Shown here: piece after piece, positions 1 to 9,850 of the stretch
Numbering within the stretch: the stretch's first letter is position 1
How the letters are laid out: each line of letters starts with the position of its first letter
DNA from: Pseudopyrenochaeta lycopersici
Taxonomy: Eukaryota; Ascomycota; Dothideomycetes; Pleosporales; Pseudopyrenochaetaceae
Direction: 5' to 3'
NCBI GenBank assembly: GCA_003313425.1
Contig: NHZP01000004.1
Location: 1,488,001 to 1,552,000 of the forward strand
DNA: 64,000 nucleotides
The notes under the pieces: generated by a model
Seen by the model: the letters and a program-made list of their open reading frames with translations, nothing else
Told to the model about the DNA's origin: nothing
The model's database searches: none
Program-made: the position numbers and the translations under genes

Positions 1-1394
1 CAAGGCCACCGCGCAATTGAAGGCGGTTCGAATTCCAAGAAGCGCAAACGCGAGGGCAAGGGCGATTCAAGTATAGTTTCTGGGGCTGGGGCGTACAAAG
101 GACCTTGGGCAAAATATGAAGAGGAAAGACCTGATGCAGCCTCAGACGATGAATATGGCAGCGATGAGGAGGTGGAGATAATATATGAGGAAGACGAAAT
201 CGAGGACAACCCCCAGCCCGCGACGAAAAAGCTTGCTGGAACCGACTACCATGACACAGAGGCCGAGGGAGAGACGAGCGCATTCGTGGGCAGCCAACAG
301 CACGATTATCAAGGACGGACGTACATGCATGTACCGACTGGTATGTTGTCACGGATAATACATGAACGACAGCGACTAACTTTCTTAGATCTCGACATCA
401 GACTCACAGGTGAATATGAACCAAAGAACTTCATACCGAAGAAGCTGCTCCACACCTACAAGTATCACACCAAGTCGATTACGCAAGTACGCTTTATTCC
501 TGACAGCGGCCACCTCCTCCTATCTGCCTCAGCGGACTCGAAGATTGCGATATGGGACGTATACCACCAACGAGAGCTATTGCGGACATACTCTGGGCAT
601 AACAAGTCGGTCAACGACATTGACTTCAATCCCAGCGGTACACAGTTTATATCGGCCAGTTATGATCGGTTCATGAAGCTATGGGATACGGAGACTGGAA
701 AGTGCTTAAACAAGTTTACGACCGGGAAGACGCCACACGTTGTGCGGATTAACCCTAGTACACCGCACGAGTTCCTAGCAGGCATGAGCGACAAGAAGAT
801 TCTCCAATACGACACAAGAAGTGGAGAGATGGTACAAGAATACGATCATCATCTAGGACCTGTCAATACAATCACCTTCTGCGATGAAGTAAGTTCTCTC
901 GATAAAGTTGCTTGCTCGCTCAATAATACTGACTTGCTTAGAATCGCCGCTTCATCACCACCTCTGACGACAAATCCCTCCGCGCATGGGAATACGGTAT
1001 CCCAGTCCCTATCAAGTTCATTGCCGAGCCATACATGTTCTCGATGGTTCGCTCATCCCCGCACCCATCAGGCAAATACGTTGCCTTCCAGTCATCCGAC
1101 AACCAAATCACCGTATATTCTTCGACAGACCGCTTCCGGCAAAACCGCAAGAAGAGTTACCGAGGCCACAATGTTGCCGGATACGCGCCCGACGTGGCAA
1201 TCAGTCCTGACGGTCAATTTATCAGCTCGGGTGATAGTGGGGGCTATGTATGCTTTTGGGACTGGAAAACATGTAAGATGTGGCATAAAATTCAGGCAAG
1301 CGATGCACCGGTATTGGCGGTGCAGTGGCATCCGAGGGAGAGCTCGAAGCTGGTCACGGGCGACTTGAACGGTGTGCTGAAATACTGGGATTAG
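1..1394 (+). CDS. PRP17: Pre-mRNA-processing factor 17 (Prp17/Cdc40), WD40 protein, 5' end missing
   Basis: WD40-repeat splicing factor that acts in the second catalytic step of the spliceosome in the nucleus. The window opens inside the gene: frame 1 is open from base 1 with a Lys/Arg-rich stretch (SKKRKREGKG), then the family-typical GPWAKYEEE. Two introns fit: 341-388 (48 nt, GACTAAC branch, multiple of three, so it also reads through) and 889-941. Joining the exons gives about 430 residues with successive WD repeats (SADSKIAIWD, SYDRFMKLWD, DSGGYVCFWDWKT) and the usual ending LTGDLNGVLKYWD-like (here VTGDLNGVLKYWD) before TAG at 1392. Identification rests on the order of the repeats and the N-terminal GPWA motif; other WD40 splicing factors are less likely. 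Confidence 0.9.
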
Positions 1395-2870
1395 ATGTGT
1401 TGCTTGCGCTCGGCTGGATGATTTCACGGCATGTGCAAAACGTGTGCGAAATGCTCCAACCGTTGCAATGGAAGGGCGAGAAAGAATGACAGTGATACCC
1501 AAAGCAATTGATACCAAAGGTCCTGCGCGACCACACCCCGTTCGTCAAAAAGCTCGTTCTTGTTCCACGTTGGCGAGTAGGTCTCTGACGCGTACTTTTA
1601 AGAGAGGGCGTCGTACGATGCTGTCCCTGGAGTTCACCGGCTCTGCGTTGGCAGTCATCTGCGCGATTGCGCATTTCTCATCGTCGCCCGCGGAGGACTG
1701 CTTAGTATTATCTTTTCCCTAGACGGCCGGTTGCACGTGGATGGCGCTCAGCCCTGCCATGGCCTGGCATGCAGCTTATCTCGTATCGTATTCAACCCCG
1801 CCATGTACCGCCATGAACCGCCATGACATGCCTACCACTGCGCCCTCCGCCAACCCATTCCAGCGGTGTTTGCCTTTTCTTCCTCCTTCTTTCTCTTTTC
1901 TCTTGTTTTTCGTCGTCATTGTCACCTGCTGCGCGTTTCTCTCACCATTTTCCTACCACGAACTGTGGAGTCCTTCTCTTGTTGCCTTCAGGCATCCACT
2001 TCCACAGCCCCCACACCATGTCCTCTTTTGGCCATCCGGTGACCAAACCATTCACTTTGTCTGGAGCTTCGTCAATGGTGCTTTCGAATGCTGAAGCCTG
2101 GGCGCGGCGGACGTCACTGGTTCACGCGTTTCCAAGTGCGTGACTGATTCCTTGAGGCCGTCTTACTGGCTCCTGCCTGCTGTGCCTTGCAGCATCTGGC
2201 AGCCAGACCGCCGGCCCAGTCATCACCTCTGCTCTTTTTGTCACTTTCGCGGCTCTGGATTAACAGAAATGGTTCCGCCGGTGGGTTTCCAAACACGCCT
2301 CAGACGACAGCGATGACTCTTTCCCTTTCCCATTCGGGAGTTCACCAGAATTGTGGAGAGGGTAGCCTAGTCGCTCATTCGTCCCTTGCTCGCGACTGCC
2401 TCAGGACTAAGCCGGTCAAGTCCCGGAGGCATAGCCACGCGTGAATCATCGCAATCGCGCGCAGTCACTCGTTGACGCGCACCTGCAAGTTCAGGCTCCC
2501 GCGTAGTACACTCGTAGGAGGTCTCCGATGGGCGTGGAGGAACAGTCAACAGCGTAGTCCATTGATGGCGGCCTCAGGTTTGTCTGCCTGGAATATAAAC
2601 GCCGGCAGTGTAGGTGCATACTTTGTTTCCTCACAATCATTCACACTTCAGTCATATATCCTACCTTCATAAACAGTCATAGCTGTCCTCGTGCCGCCTT
2701 TCAGTCAACCATCTGCTATTCATCTCAAGTCTCTGCTGCCTCACGAACCAATATACGCTCCGTGAACACCCAGGAATAGCTTCCATCCCGTCTCTACTCG
2801 ACCGCAGCAAGGTCAGCTCGCACTTCATCTCGGCTACTGAACGCCTCCAAGCGCCTCACACCAGCCAACA
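1395..2870. other. Intergenic, long pyrimidine-rich upstream region
   Basis: No convincing gene. Bases about 1855-1990 are C/T-rich on the + strand, as fungal promoters often are. The last 270 bases probably hold the TATA box and leader of the small gene at 2871. The open frames here lack introns, family motifs or neighbour support. Confidence 0.5.
2594..2599 (+). promoter_or_regulatory. TATA box candidate
   Basis: TATAAA, followed about 30-40 bases later by a C/A/T-rich stretch (TTTCCTCACAATCATTCACA) typical of a fungal transcription start. It would give the 75-aa gene at 2871 a leader of roughly 240 nt. Confidence 0.4.
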
Positions 2871-3158
2871 ATGTCGTCGAGCTCATACTACAGCTCCTAC
2901 GCCCAGGACAAGGGCACCTATGCGTCCCGCCCTTCCTCATGTATGTTGCCTGTCCATCCCAACCTACATCGTATTGTTCAATGAGTCTAACATGTGGTAG
3001 CCTACTCAGTCGCCTCGTCCTCAAGCCAATATGCGCGATCTAGCTCATCGCGCAACCGCGGATACAACAGCAAACCACCAGTCATCCACAATGGCGGAGG
3101 GCAGACCAATGACCCCAACACTTCGACATCAGCCCCAGACTCTGGTTACTATAAATAA
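2871..3158 (+). CDS. Small Ser/Tyr-rich protein, unknown function
   Basis: Two exons (2871-2940 and 3001-3158) join to a 75-residue protein beginning MSSSSYYSSYAQDKGTYASR and ending in SAPDSGYYK. The intron (2941-3000) has a GTATGT donor, a TCTAAC branch and a TAG acceptor, and splicing is needed to keep the frame. The protein is low complexity: Ser, Tyr, Asn and Gly, with Tyr at both ends, no signal peptide and no membrane segment. The ATG context (CCAACAATGTC) is good. I do not recognise a family. The TATA box and long leader suggest real and perhaps strong expression. Confidence 0.6.
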
Positions 3159-4043
3159 GATGTCGTTGTCATTACCTATATGAATCTGAAACAAGGACGA
3201 GCAGGATGACTATTACTTTGGGAAGTGGTTGGTACTTTGGCATATTTGGAGTTTCGAACTGCATGGAATGGCGTTAAGGACTATTTCTACTCTGGAAAGA
3301 GATGGACATTTTATTTCGCTGCTTAGCTATGGAATAATCTCCTTTCGCTCGCTTCAGGGCTGAGTAGGAGGTTTAGGGCTTCTGTTTTTCTTTATGTATG
3401 GGAGGGGGTCGAGGTTCCCTTTGGTTGAACTTCCCCAGGCTGTTTTCTCCAATCTATCGTATTATCTAGCTTTATGCAACACAATTGTTACGCCTGCTTC
3501 CTTTCGTTCGAAATTTTTGAGTGATGGGATGGAGTGAGGTCAAAGCATGTGGAAGGCTGTCTCATGCTAGCGGGGTTGATTGGCGGGACCCACACCAGCC
3601 GTATGCAGGTCCATACATCACTCTCCACCATAGATCTTTAGTAGCCTAAGACATGGTCCAGCCGAACATATGTTCACCAGGTTGTATTCATAGCCAATGG
3701 AGTGCCTGAGGTTGATCTTTTGTGGCAGTGTATAGATACTTCGAGATATACATTGATCTAAGGACGGAGCTAAGATTATTCTTACCAACAACGACTTTAA
3801 CACGCATAAAGTCCCTGGTATACCCCGCTGTCGCTGTTTCTCATCGAAGGCCCCAGCTTTCCTAATACACTGTAATTTGGATCAGGTGCTCCAAAGCCTG
3901 AGGAAGAGCTGTCTGGCATCGAGCTATAAACCAGCCCCCAATGACGAACTACTGTAACCATTCAACTTCCATCGCACCCTTCTCGTTTAAATTTCCTTCA
4001 AGCCATCTCAAAATGCCCCAGCATATTGCATCGTTCTCTCAGC
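3159..4043. other. Intergenic, no gene seen
   Basis: The region lies between the 3' ends of two convergent genes. It is A/T-rich in its first third and contains no open frame with supporting motifs. Confidence 0.5.
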
Positions 4044-4631
4044 TTAGACTCGCGAGCAGCTGAACCAAGATTCACGCCTACAATAACTTAGCAGAGCATG
4101 CGTAGCGAACGGAGAAAAGAAACAGGAAGTGACCCACCCAGCCTCCCTCTCTGTGTCTTCTGCAGTCTCTCCGCTCCTGAAAATCACAAACACACCCAGC
4201 ACAAAACTCGCACTCCAGAACACTGCCGCTAGAAAACTAAACGCCTGCACTGCGCTCCACTGCCCGCACATGCCTTTCCACCACCCAAACCCCACAAAAC
4301 TCCAATACCACCTTTCCCCAACACTACTACACAGCATCGTACTATCGTACCAATCTTGGAGCACGCCAAAGGCGGCGAACCACGCGGCGCTGATTACGAT
4401 ATCGGTGATGGAAGTCACGATCAAGGAGATGGAAGTCGTCGTGGATATCATCCAGAGAAAAGAAAGCACGACGGAAACGGAGGAGATGGTTACGGTATAG
4501 GTGAGTCGTGCGAAGGGGCCAATGGTGTATCTGACGTGTTGGTGCAGGAAGTAGGCTGTGAGGCCGAGGACGACTATAGAGCTGACGAGTTGGGCGACGC
4601 GGAGGAGGGTGCTTGTGGAAAAGAAGGGCAT
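4044..4631 (-). CDS. MARVEL-like four-helix membrane protein
   Basis: An ATG-started frame of 195 codons with four hydrophobic segments: about residues 10-30 (LVSSIVVLGLTAYFL), 43-62, 67-88 (a long VTSITDIVISAAWFAAFGVL run) and 125-148 (FSFLAAVFWSASFVLGVFVIF). The Arg/His-containing loop after helix 1 (HQHVRYT) and the Trp/Tyr-rich third loop fit fungal MARVEL-domain membrane proteins, which sit in cortical or vesicle membranes. A 60-nt in-frame intron is possible at 4078-4137 (GTGGGT donor, TGTAG acceptor); with it the protein is 175 aa and ends SWFSCSRV. The family call is by topology and style, so it is tentative. Confidence 0.6.
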   Translation of the reverse strand: MPFFSTSTLLRVAQLVSSIVVLGLTAYFLHQHVRYTIGPFARLTYTVTISSVSVVLSFLWMISTTTSISLIVTSITDIVISAAWFAAFGVLQDWYDSTMLCSSVGERWYWSFVGFGWWKGMCGQWSAVQAFSFLAAVFWSASFVLGVFVIFRSGETAEDTEREAGWVTSCFFSPFATHALLSYCRRESWFSCSRV

Positions 4632-5929
4632 AATGGTCGATGAGTTTCGTCTTAGTACTTGGATACTTGAACCTATTGGGTTTTGGGAGTCGAAGCCGGC
4701 GTAGGAGTTGAGATCCTGGGCCGTGATTTAGAGATCGCGGTCTGCAAGGAAGATAGAGGGCCAGGATCCTTCCGTTGCGAGAGTGTCTGCCAACTCGTAT
4801 CTAGTCTCTCACCAGTATCTGTAAAACGAACAAAGAAAGGACAAATTTGAGCAGTCAACAAACAAAAAAACAAACGAAGAGGGGTATTGTGTTGGGAACT
4901 CGACGCAGTAGTCATTGACAGCCTGCTCATCACGTAGCTAAATACTAATAACACCGTTTCTTATCGCTAATGTACCAAGGGACATATCCATTCCTATCGT
5001 ATCCTCTAGTCCCCCATTTCCAACCATTATAGTCATACACTCGCGTCCAAATGACCTTCTGCGCTGCCCTTGTGCACATCATCACCCAGCCTCGTCCACG
5101 CAGCGAGCCGAACAGTGAGATGCACATCACCACCTATCTGGACGTGTACAATCGAAAGCCCAAAAGGGACAGCAATTTACTAGAAAATTGGAAGAAGGTT
5201 GTGTTAAAGTTCCATTCATGTTCCCACTCCTTGCTTCACATGACGGGGCAGTCGAAGGCTGTTACACGTAGTGGGGCGGATGGGTGATTTTGGGAGAGAA
5301 GGCTGCGAAGGCGTGACTTTGCGTGCGTGACCGCTGGTGCGATTTTCAGAATGCGATTCGGATGCATGGAGGTTGGGATGGATGGAAGGAGACAAATGAT
5401 GCAAGGAAGGATTAGTTCTTAAAGACCTATTTGGCATGCGGAAGCCGGAAATGGCAAATGTGTACTGGTTTTGCACATTTTACGTTGTGAGTACGGTGAG
5501 TACCATAACATGATTAAAGGGCATAAAGTTGTACATCGAGTAGCATAATAGATCAATTGCGTTTGATCCACGCACACTTGACCAACATCTTCTTCACCAT
5601 AAACGCGGTGCGACGGCGCTGGGTTCTGGGCGGATGAGAATCGCTCGAGAAGCGACGGAGTGCTTCTGAGCATGAGTACCTAGCAGGTGGTCACCCAGAA
5701 TCCAGAGACTCGACCCATTCTTTGCTGCTATGGAGCCTTGAATTGCCCCGGTGCTGGGTGACAATCAAGCGTACGTTCCAGCCTCCTCATTGTAGTCAGG
5801 GTTGCAAACAGATGAACCGACTTCAGATCTATCCAATCAAATCAAATCTATCCAGATCGAATCAAATAAAATCGGGAGAAACCAAGTGGCGAGCAGAAAC
5901 TAACGGTCGCGCGATATAATAGACACACA
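4632..5929. other. Intergenic, no supported gene
   Basis: Several small open frames exist, including an ATG frame at 5051-5287, but none shows splice sites, domains or compositional support. A short imperfect repeat of AATCAAAT/AATCGAATC units lies at about 5836-5872, just before the LINE remnant. Confidence 0.4.
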
Positions 5930-6285
5930 AAACGACGCCCACCAAGAAGCTAATCCAGCTCCACGAGGGATCAACAAAAGACAAAGCGCGTTGCTGGTGC
6001 AACTACACACCTAGAAAATCGGGCTGAACAACTTTCTCTTCAGCCGAAAAGTGCCAGGCGTCACCAGCTTCCGCTGCGAGTGCGGGGAGAGGCGGCAGAC
6101 CATCGCTCACGTCCTGTCTTCGCTGCAGGACACACCACGACCTCCAGAACCGCGTGTTCAGAAAGCTCTCTGGACGACACAACCTCCAAACTATCCCAAG
6201 CCACAGTTAGTCACCAAAGCCATCAAGTTCATAGAGCAGACGCAGGTCCTCAGGCAAATGGGCATGAGAAGGGCGTAGACGACAG
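5930..6285 (+). mobile_element. Decayed 3' end of a Tad1-type LINE (non-LTR retrotransposon)
   Basis: Two short frames together resemble the C-terminal tail of fungal LINE reverse transcriptases. The first reads TKKLIQLHEGSTKDKAR from about 5941. The second reads KIGLNNFLFSRKVPGV from 6015, followed by FRCECGERRQTIAHVL. In intact elements this is the LH+GL..A.....LRTG+IGL..FL...V block followed by the C-x-CG...T..H zinc-knuckle-like block, then a final K...F...TG.L-like stretch, seen here as TKAIKFIEQTQVLRQMG up to about 6275. A frame change and an in-frame TAG (6012) separate the parts, and the catalytic reverse-transcriptase core is not visible upstream. It is therefore a dead 5'-truncated relic. 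Confidence 0.65.
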
Positions 6286-6682
6286 CCAAGCGCTAAGGGG
6301 AGACTATAGGTATTTGGGTCGCAAAACACAAGGCAGAGCGCCTTTACAACACTGGAAGAACACTGGAAGCGCAGTGTCCAATTAGTAAAATCATTACCTA
6401 GATGGGCCGGCAAGCACATGTTGAAAGTAGTTGAAGGGAAACGGTAGGCATCCAGGGACAGCTGGCTGTGGTTTGCAGGAGTGACGTGGGGTGGGGCGGA
6501 TTAATGTTTGTGCTACGTCGGCTCTCCACCAAGGTAGCCAACCGGCATAGCTGCGGAAAAAGCGCGGCTGAAACCGAGTTAGGGTAACATCACATGATAT
6601 CACAATTGACACTCGAGTGGCATAGATCCTCGAGAAAGCGACTTATAACGCGGCGCAACTCGATCCTGGAGCAGTTCCACGA
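6286..6682. other. Intergenic, upstream of the kinase gene
   Basis: No gene is seen. The first part may still belong to the decayed LINE; the last hundred or so bases would be the kinase promoter. Confidence 0.4.
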
Positions 6683-8226
6683 ATGGCGCTCAGGCTCTTC
6701 GAGGCTCGTGTTATCACTCTCCTTCGGCAATTCCGTGCTCACTCAACAGCTGCCAGTATCGCCATAAATCGAGTGCCTCGCATTCTTCCGCCTAATGTCC
6801 CTGTTGAAGAGGAAGGAGTCCCTGATTACCATCCCAAGCATTTCTGCCCAGTGAATCCAAGGGACCTTTTACATAACCGATATGAGATGGTGGCGAAGGT
6901 TGGATGGGGTCGTTCTTCGACTGTTTGGCTAGCTCGAGACACTACACGGTATGTCTCGATCCGGCAAGATATGAGATCTCTCTGATATCTTTGCAGCTGG
7001 CGGTGGCAGTCAAATCGATACGTTACTATCAAGGTCACTGTCTCCAGTTTCATCAATCATGGTGCTGCAAAACGTGAACTGGGTATTGCTCAACGCCTCG
7101 AGACGAATCCATCGCACAACGGATACCCGTTTGTTAGAACTCTACTTGACAGTTTTGAGGCTACCACATCAGATGGCAGCATACACTTATGTCTAGTGTA
7201 TGAGCCGATGAGAGAGCCCCTCTGCCTCTTTCAGCGGCGTTGGGAAGATGGCAAATTGCCACCGATTCTTCTCAAGATATATTTGAAGTTTCTCTTACAA
7301 GGGCTAGATTATCTTCATTCGGAATGTCATATCATCCATACACCTGAAGCTAAAGCTGACGTTACTGTATGCAAAAGCTCATTTCATCATAGACCTTAAA
7401 CGGGATAACATCCTAATGGGATTTGAAGACCCATCAGTACTGGAAGGTTTCGTCCGAAGGCAAGCTGAAGATCCTATGGCTCAAAAGACCGTAGATGGCC
7501 GATCAGTCTATCTATCCCACAATGACTTCGGGAGGCTCAAGTCCTTTCGTATATTGCCGAAGATAGCAGACTTCGGTTTAGCAGAGTATGGGGATGGCAA
7601 TGAACCGTTGAGACACCCTATCCAACCCCCGATCTTCCATGCTCCGGAGGTCTTGTTAGGCACGTGTTGGACATACAGCGCGGACATTTGGAATCTCGGT
7701 GTATTAGTGTGCTTCCACTATCCACCTACGCAAGGATCTGACTGATGCAACGTAGATTTGGGACCTGTTGGAGAATAGAGACTTGTTCAAGAATATTCGT
7801 TCGAGCGAAGGCAGTTATCACAGCCGAGCGCATATTGCGGAGATGATTGCGTTACTTGGGCCTCCACCGAAAACACTTCTGGATCGAGAAAAAACGTGGA
7901 ACGAAGTCAAATGGAGCCATGATATTCCAAACTCTGAAGGCATCCTTTGTCAGACCGCTTGCGAGTATTTCAATGGACCGTTCTTCAGCTCAGAAGGTAT
8001 GGTGTATCTCCTCTTTTCTGAGTGCTCATGAAACTAATCTTGACTAATAGGAGACTTCCTATCCAAGGAGCTCATTCCTAATTCTATTTTATCAGATTCT
8101 GTCCTTTCCCTTGAAGGCGAAGACAAACAACTATTCCTTGACTTTATAAGCCATATGCTTCAATGGCTGCCCGAAAGGAGAAAGACGGCTAAGGAGCTCC
8201 TCGATCATCCCTGGCTTGCTTCGTAA
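6683..8226 (+). CDS. SRPK-like protein kinase with a damaged catalytic-loop junction
   Basis: Fungal SR-protein-kinase-like gene. Landmarks in order: YHPKHFCPVNPRDLL, the Gly loop KVGWGRSSTVWLARD, intron 6949-6996 leading into RWRWQSNRYVTIKV (ATP-binding Lys), LQGLDYLHSECHIIHT, then LKRDNILMGF, KIADFGLAEYGDG (DFG), HAPEVLLG (APE) and SADIWNLGVL, intron 7707-7755, IWDLLENRDLFK, intron 7997-8050, and the end LLDHPWLAS before TAA at 8224. Between IIHT (7351) and LKRDN (7395) homologues read HTD-LKADN, with an intron inside the Asp codon. Here the intron-sized segment ends CATAG but starts CT instead of GT, and the base before it is C, so the catalytic Asp codon would become His. A GT at 7326 allows an in-frame splice that deletes CHIIHT. 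It may be a pseudokinase or a decaying copy. Confidence 0.75.
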
Positions 8227-8684
8227 ATTGACGAATGCCCATTACTGACTCTGCCACTTTCTGACGTTTCCTGCCTTTATCGATATCCTGGTGCTTTCGG
8301 TGCGAGATGCAAATTACTGGAGACGGTCGACTCCACTTAAAAGCGTTGATACAGCTGCGGCCTTGTCAGCTTCAGCATATCGACTGAGACGGCAATCGAC
8401 ACAGGATAATTATTTTGGAACCACGAAGATCCAAAATCTTGGCGTATCCTTCCTTTTTGTTAGGACTGGATATTGAGTGCTGGAAAACCGGAGTTCCTGG
8501 CCGCGTGAGTCGTTCCAACTGATCACTTTGGGTCGTGCTTGGATCAAGGGCATTGGCTCTGTGAAACTCCACAAGCAATGACTCGCCAGTCGCTGCCTGC
8601 TGATAGGACCCAGTCGCGCGCGATAGAGCCTGTCGGACAGAATAAACCACTTCGAAAGCCACCGACTTACGTCTACCATCAGAT
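8227..8684. other. Intergenic, no gene seen
   Basis: The region separates the kinase from the small Trp-rich gene. Short open frames without support. Confidence 0.4.
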
Positions 8685-9211
8685 ATGAGGTCGTTTTCGA
8701 CTACTGCAGCGAACTTCATTAAGTGGTCATTCAATGGTACCACACATAATGTTACTGCAGCTTTGAATGCAGTTGAACAAGGTGTGAAGAGCATCCCTGG
8801 GCTCGCGGACAAGGTGGAGAAAGGCATCATCAAGTTAGACATTTCAGAGAATCATAGACAAGTGTGGACACTATTCCAAGCTAACTTGCCATATAGCGAA
8901 GATCCACATCCAACTAGCAATCCCGACGGCACGCAGGATCCGGTTCACCTTTCAGGCGTGTTAGGTAAGGGTAACTTGAAGGGATCCAATCCAGAAAAGC
9001 GACCTCCTTCCACTACTACCCAGAAACTGGAGATCTCAGGTTCTCAAACACGAAATACTCAGAAGTTCGTGTCCCGTTGCCGTCATCATCTTCCGCACCG
9101 TCGCAGCCTCCTTCACTACCAGCTCATCAACAGACATCAGAGTGGGTGTGGGACGAAGCCAATCAAAAGTACGGGTACTGGAATGGTTCCGAGTGGATCT
9201 GGCAGCAGTAG
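8685..9211 (+). CDS. Small protein with C-terminal Trp/Tyr motif, unknown function
   Basis: Exon 1 (8685-8964) encodes MRSFSTTAANFIKWSFNGTT and a helical stretch; exon 2 (9024-9211) encodes ETGDLRFSNTKYSEVRVPLP, a Ser/Pro linker and an aromatic ending, EWVWDEANQKYGYWNG then SEWIWQQ. The intron 8965-9023 (GTAAGG..CAG, 59 nt) restores the frame exactly: exon 1 ends in phase 1 and the downstream frame is open only after 9023. The product is about 155 aa. The W.WD...KYGYWNG..W.W ending looks like a compact fold or binding module that I believe recurs in fungal proteins, but I cannot name a function. The upstream start is the first ATG in frame; an earlier exon cannot be excluded. Confidence 0.6.
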
Positions 9212-9850
9212 TGGTAGGGCTGAATGGAGAGCGATTTCAAGACTGAAGGCTATCTAAATGCTAGAATAGCGTCGCTTGCGGGCTACTTTAATAGTTGCGG
9301 TAGGTTAGATAGTGTTCAGACTGCGGCTTAGACCCATGGCAAGGTCCCTCACTGTGGGCACACAGAATAGTGTTACTGAGGCCAGCCTCGGGTTCACTAG
9401 CAGGTTCGTGCATCTTGTCTAAAACTTTGTCGAGTTATAGACAGACATGGAAAGATAATATCCCGAGCAAGGCCTCTAAATGTTCAAGCTCGTTGCGCGT
9501 CGGTGGTGACGTGCTGCCTGATTCGAGCGTCATTGACACATGGGAGCCCCACGCATTGGCGGTATAGAAAAGTAAATAGTAAACATAGAAAAAGAAAATA
9601 GTATATTGTCTCCATTTCTAATATCGGATTTTTTTCTCTGACGGCAACTATGGCTTTGAAATTACTAAATGGCTATACTACCATCTGGCTTAAGCTATAC
9701 CTTCGTGATGCTGGTATCCGTACTACGTACTGTTGGAAGCTATGTTCTAAAGAGACCTAAATAGCCAAAGACAAACCCTACTCTGTACACCATTCGCTAT
9801 GCCAAATTTCATTCAAACGCCAGATTTCCATGCTCAGTCGCTAAGCTCTG
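9212..9850. other. Intergenic, 3' flanks of convergent genes
   Basis: The region holds the 3' ends of the gene at 8685 (+) and of FAB1 (-). No coding signal. Confidence 0.5.

Noticed and set aside
5051..5287. 78-codon ATG frame
   Set aside because: No splice sites, domain, signal peptide or neighbour support; expected by chance in this length.
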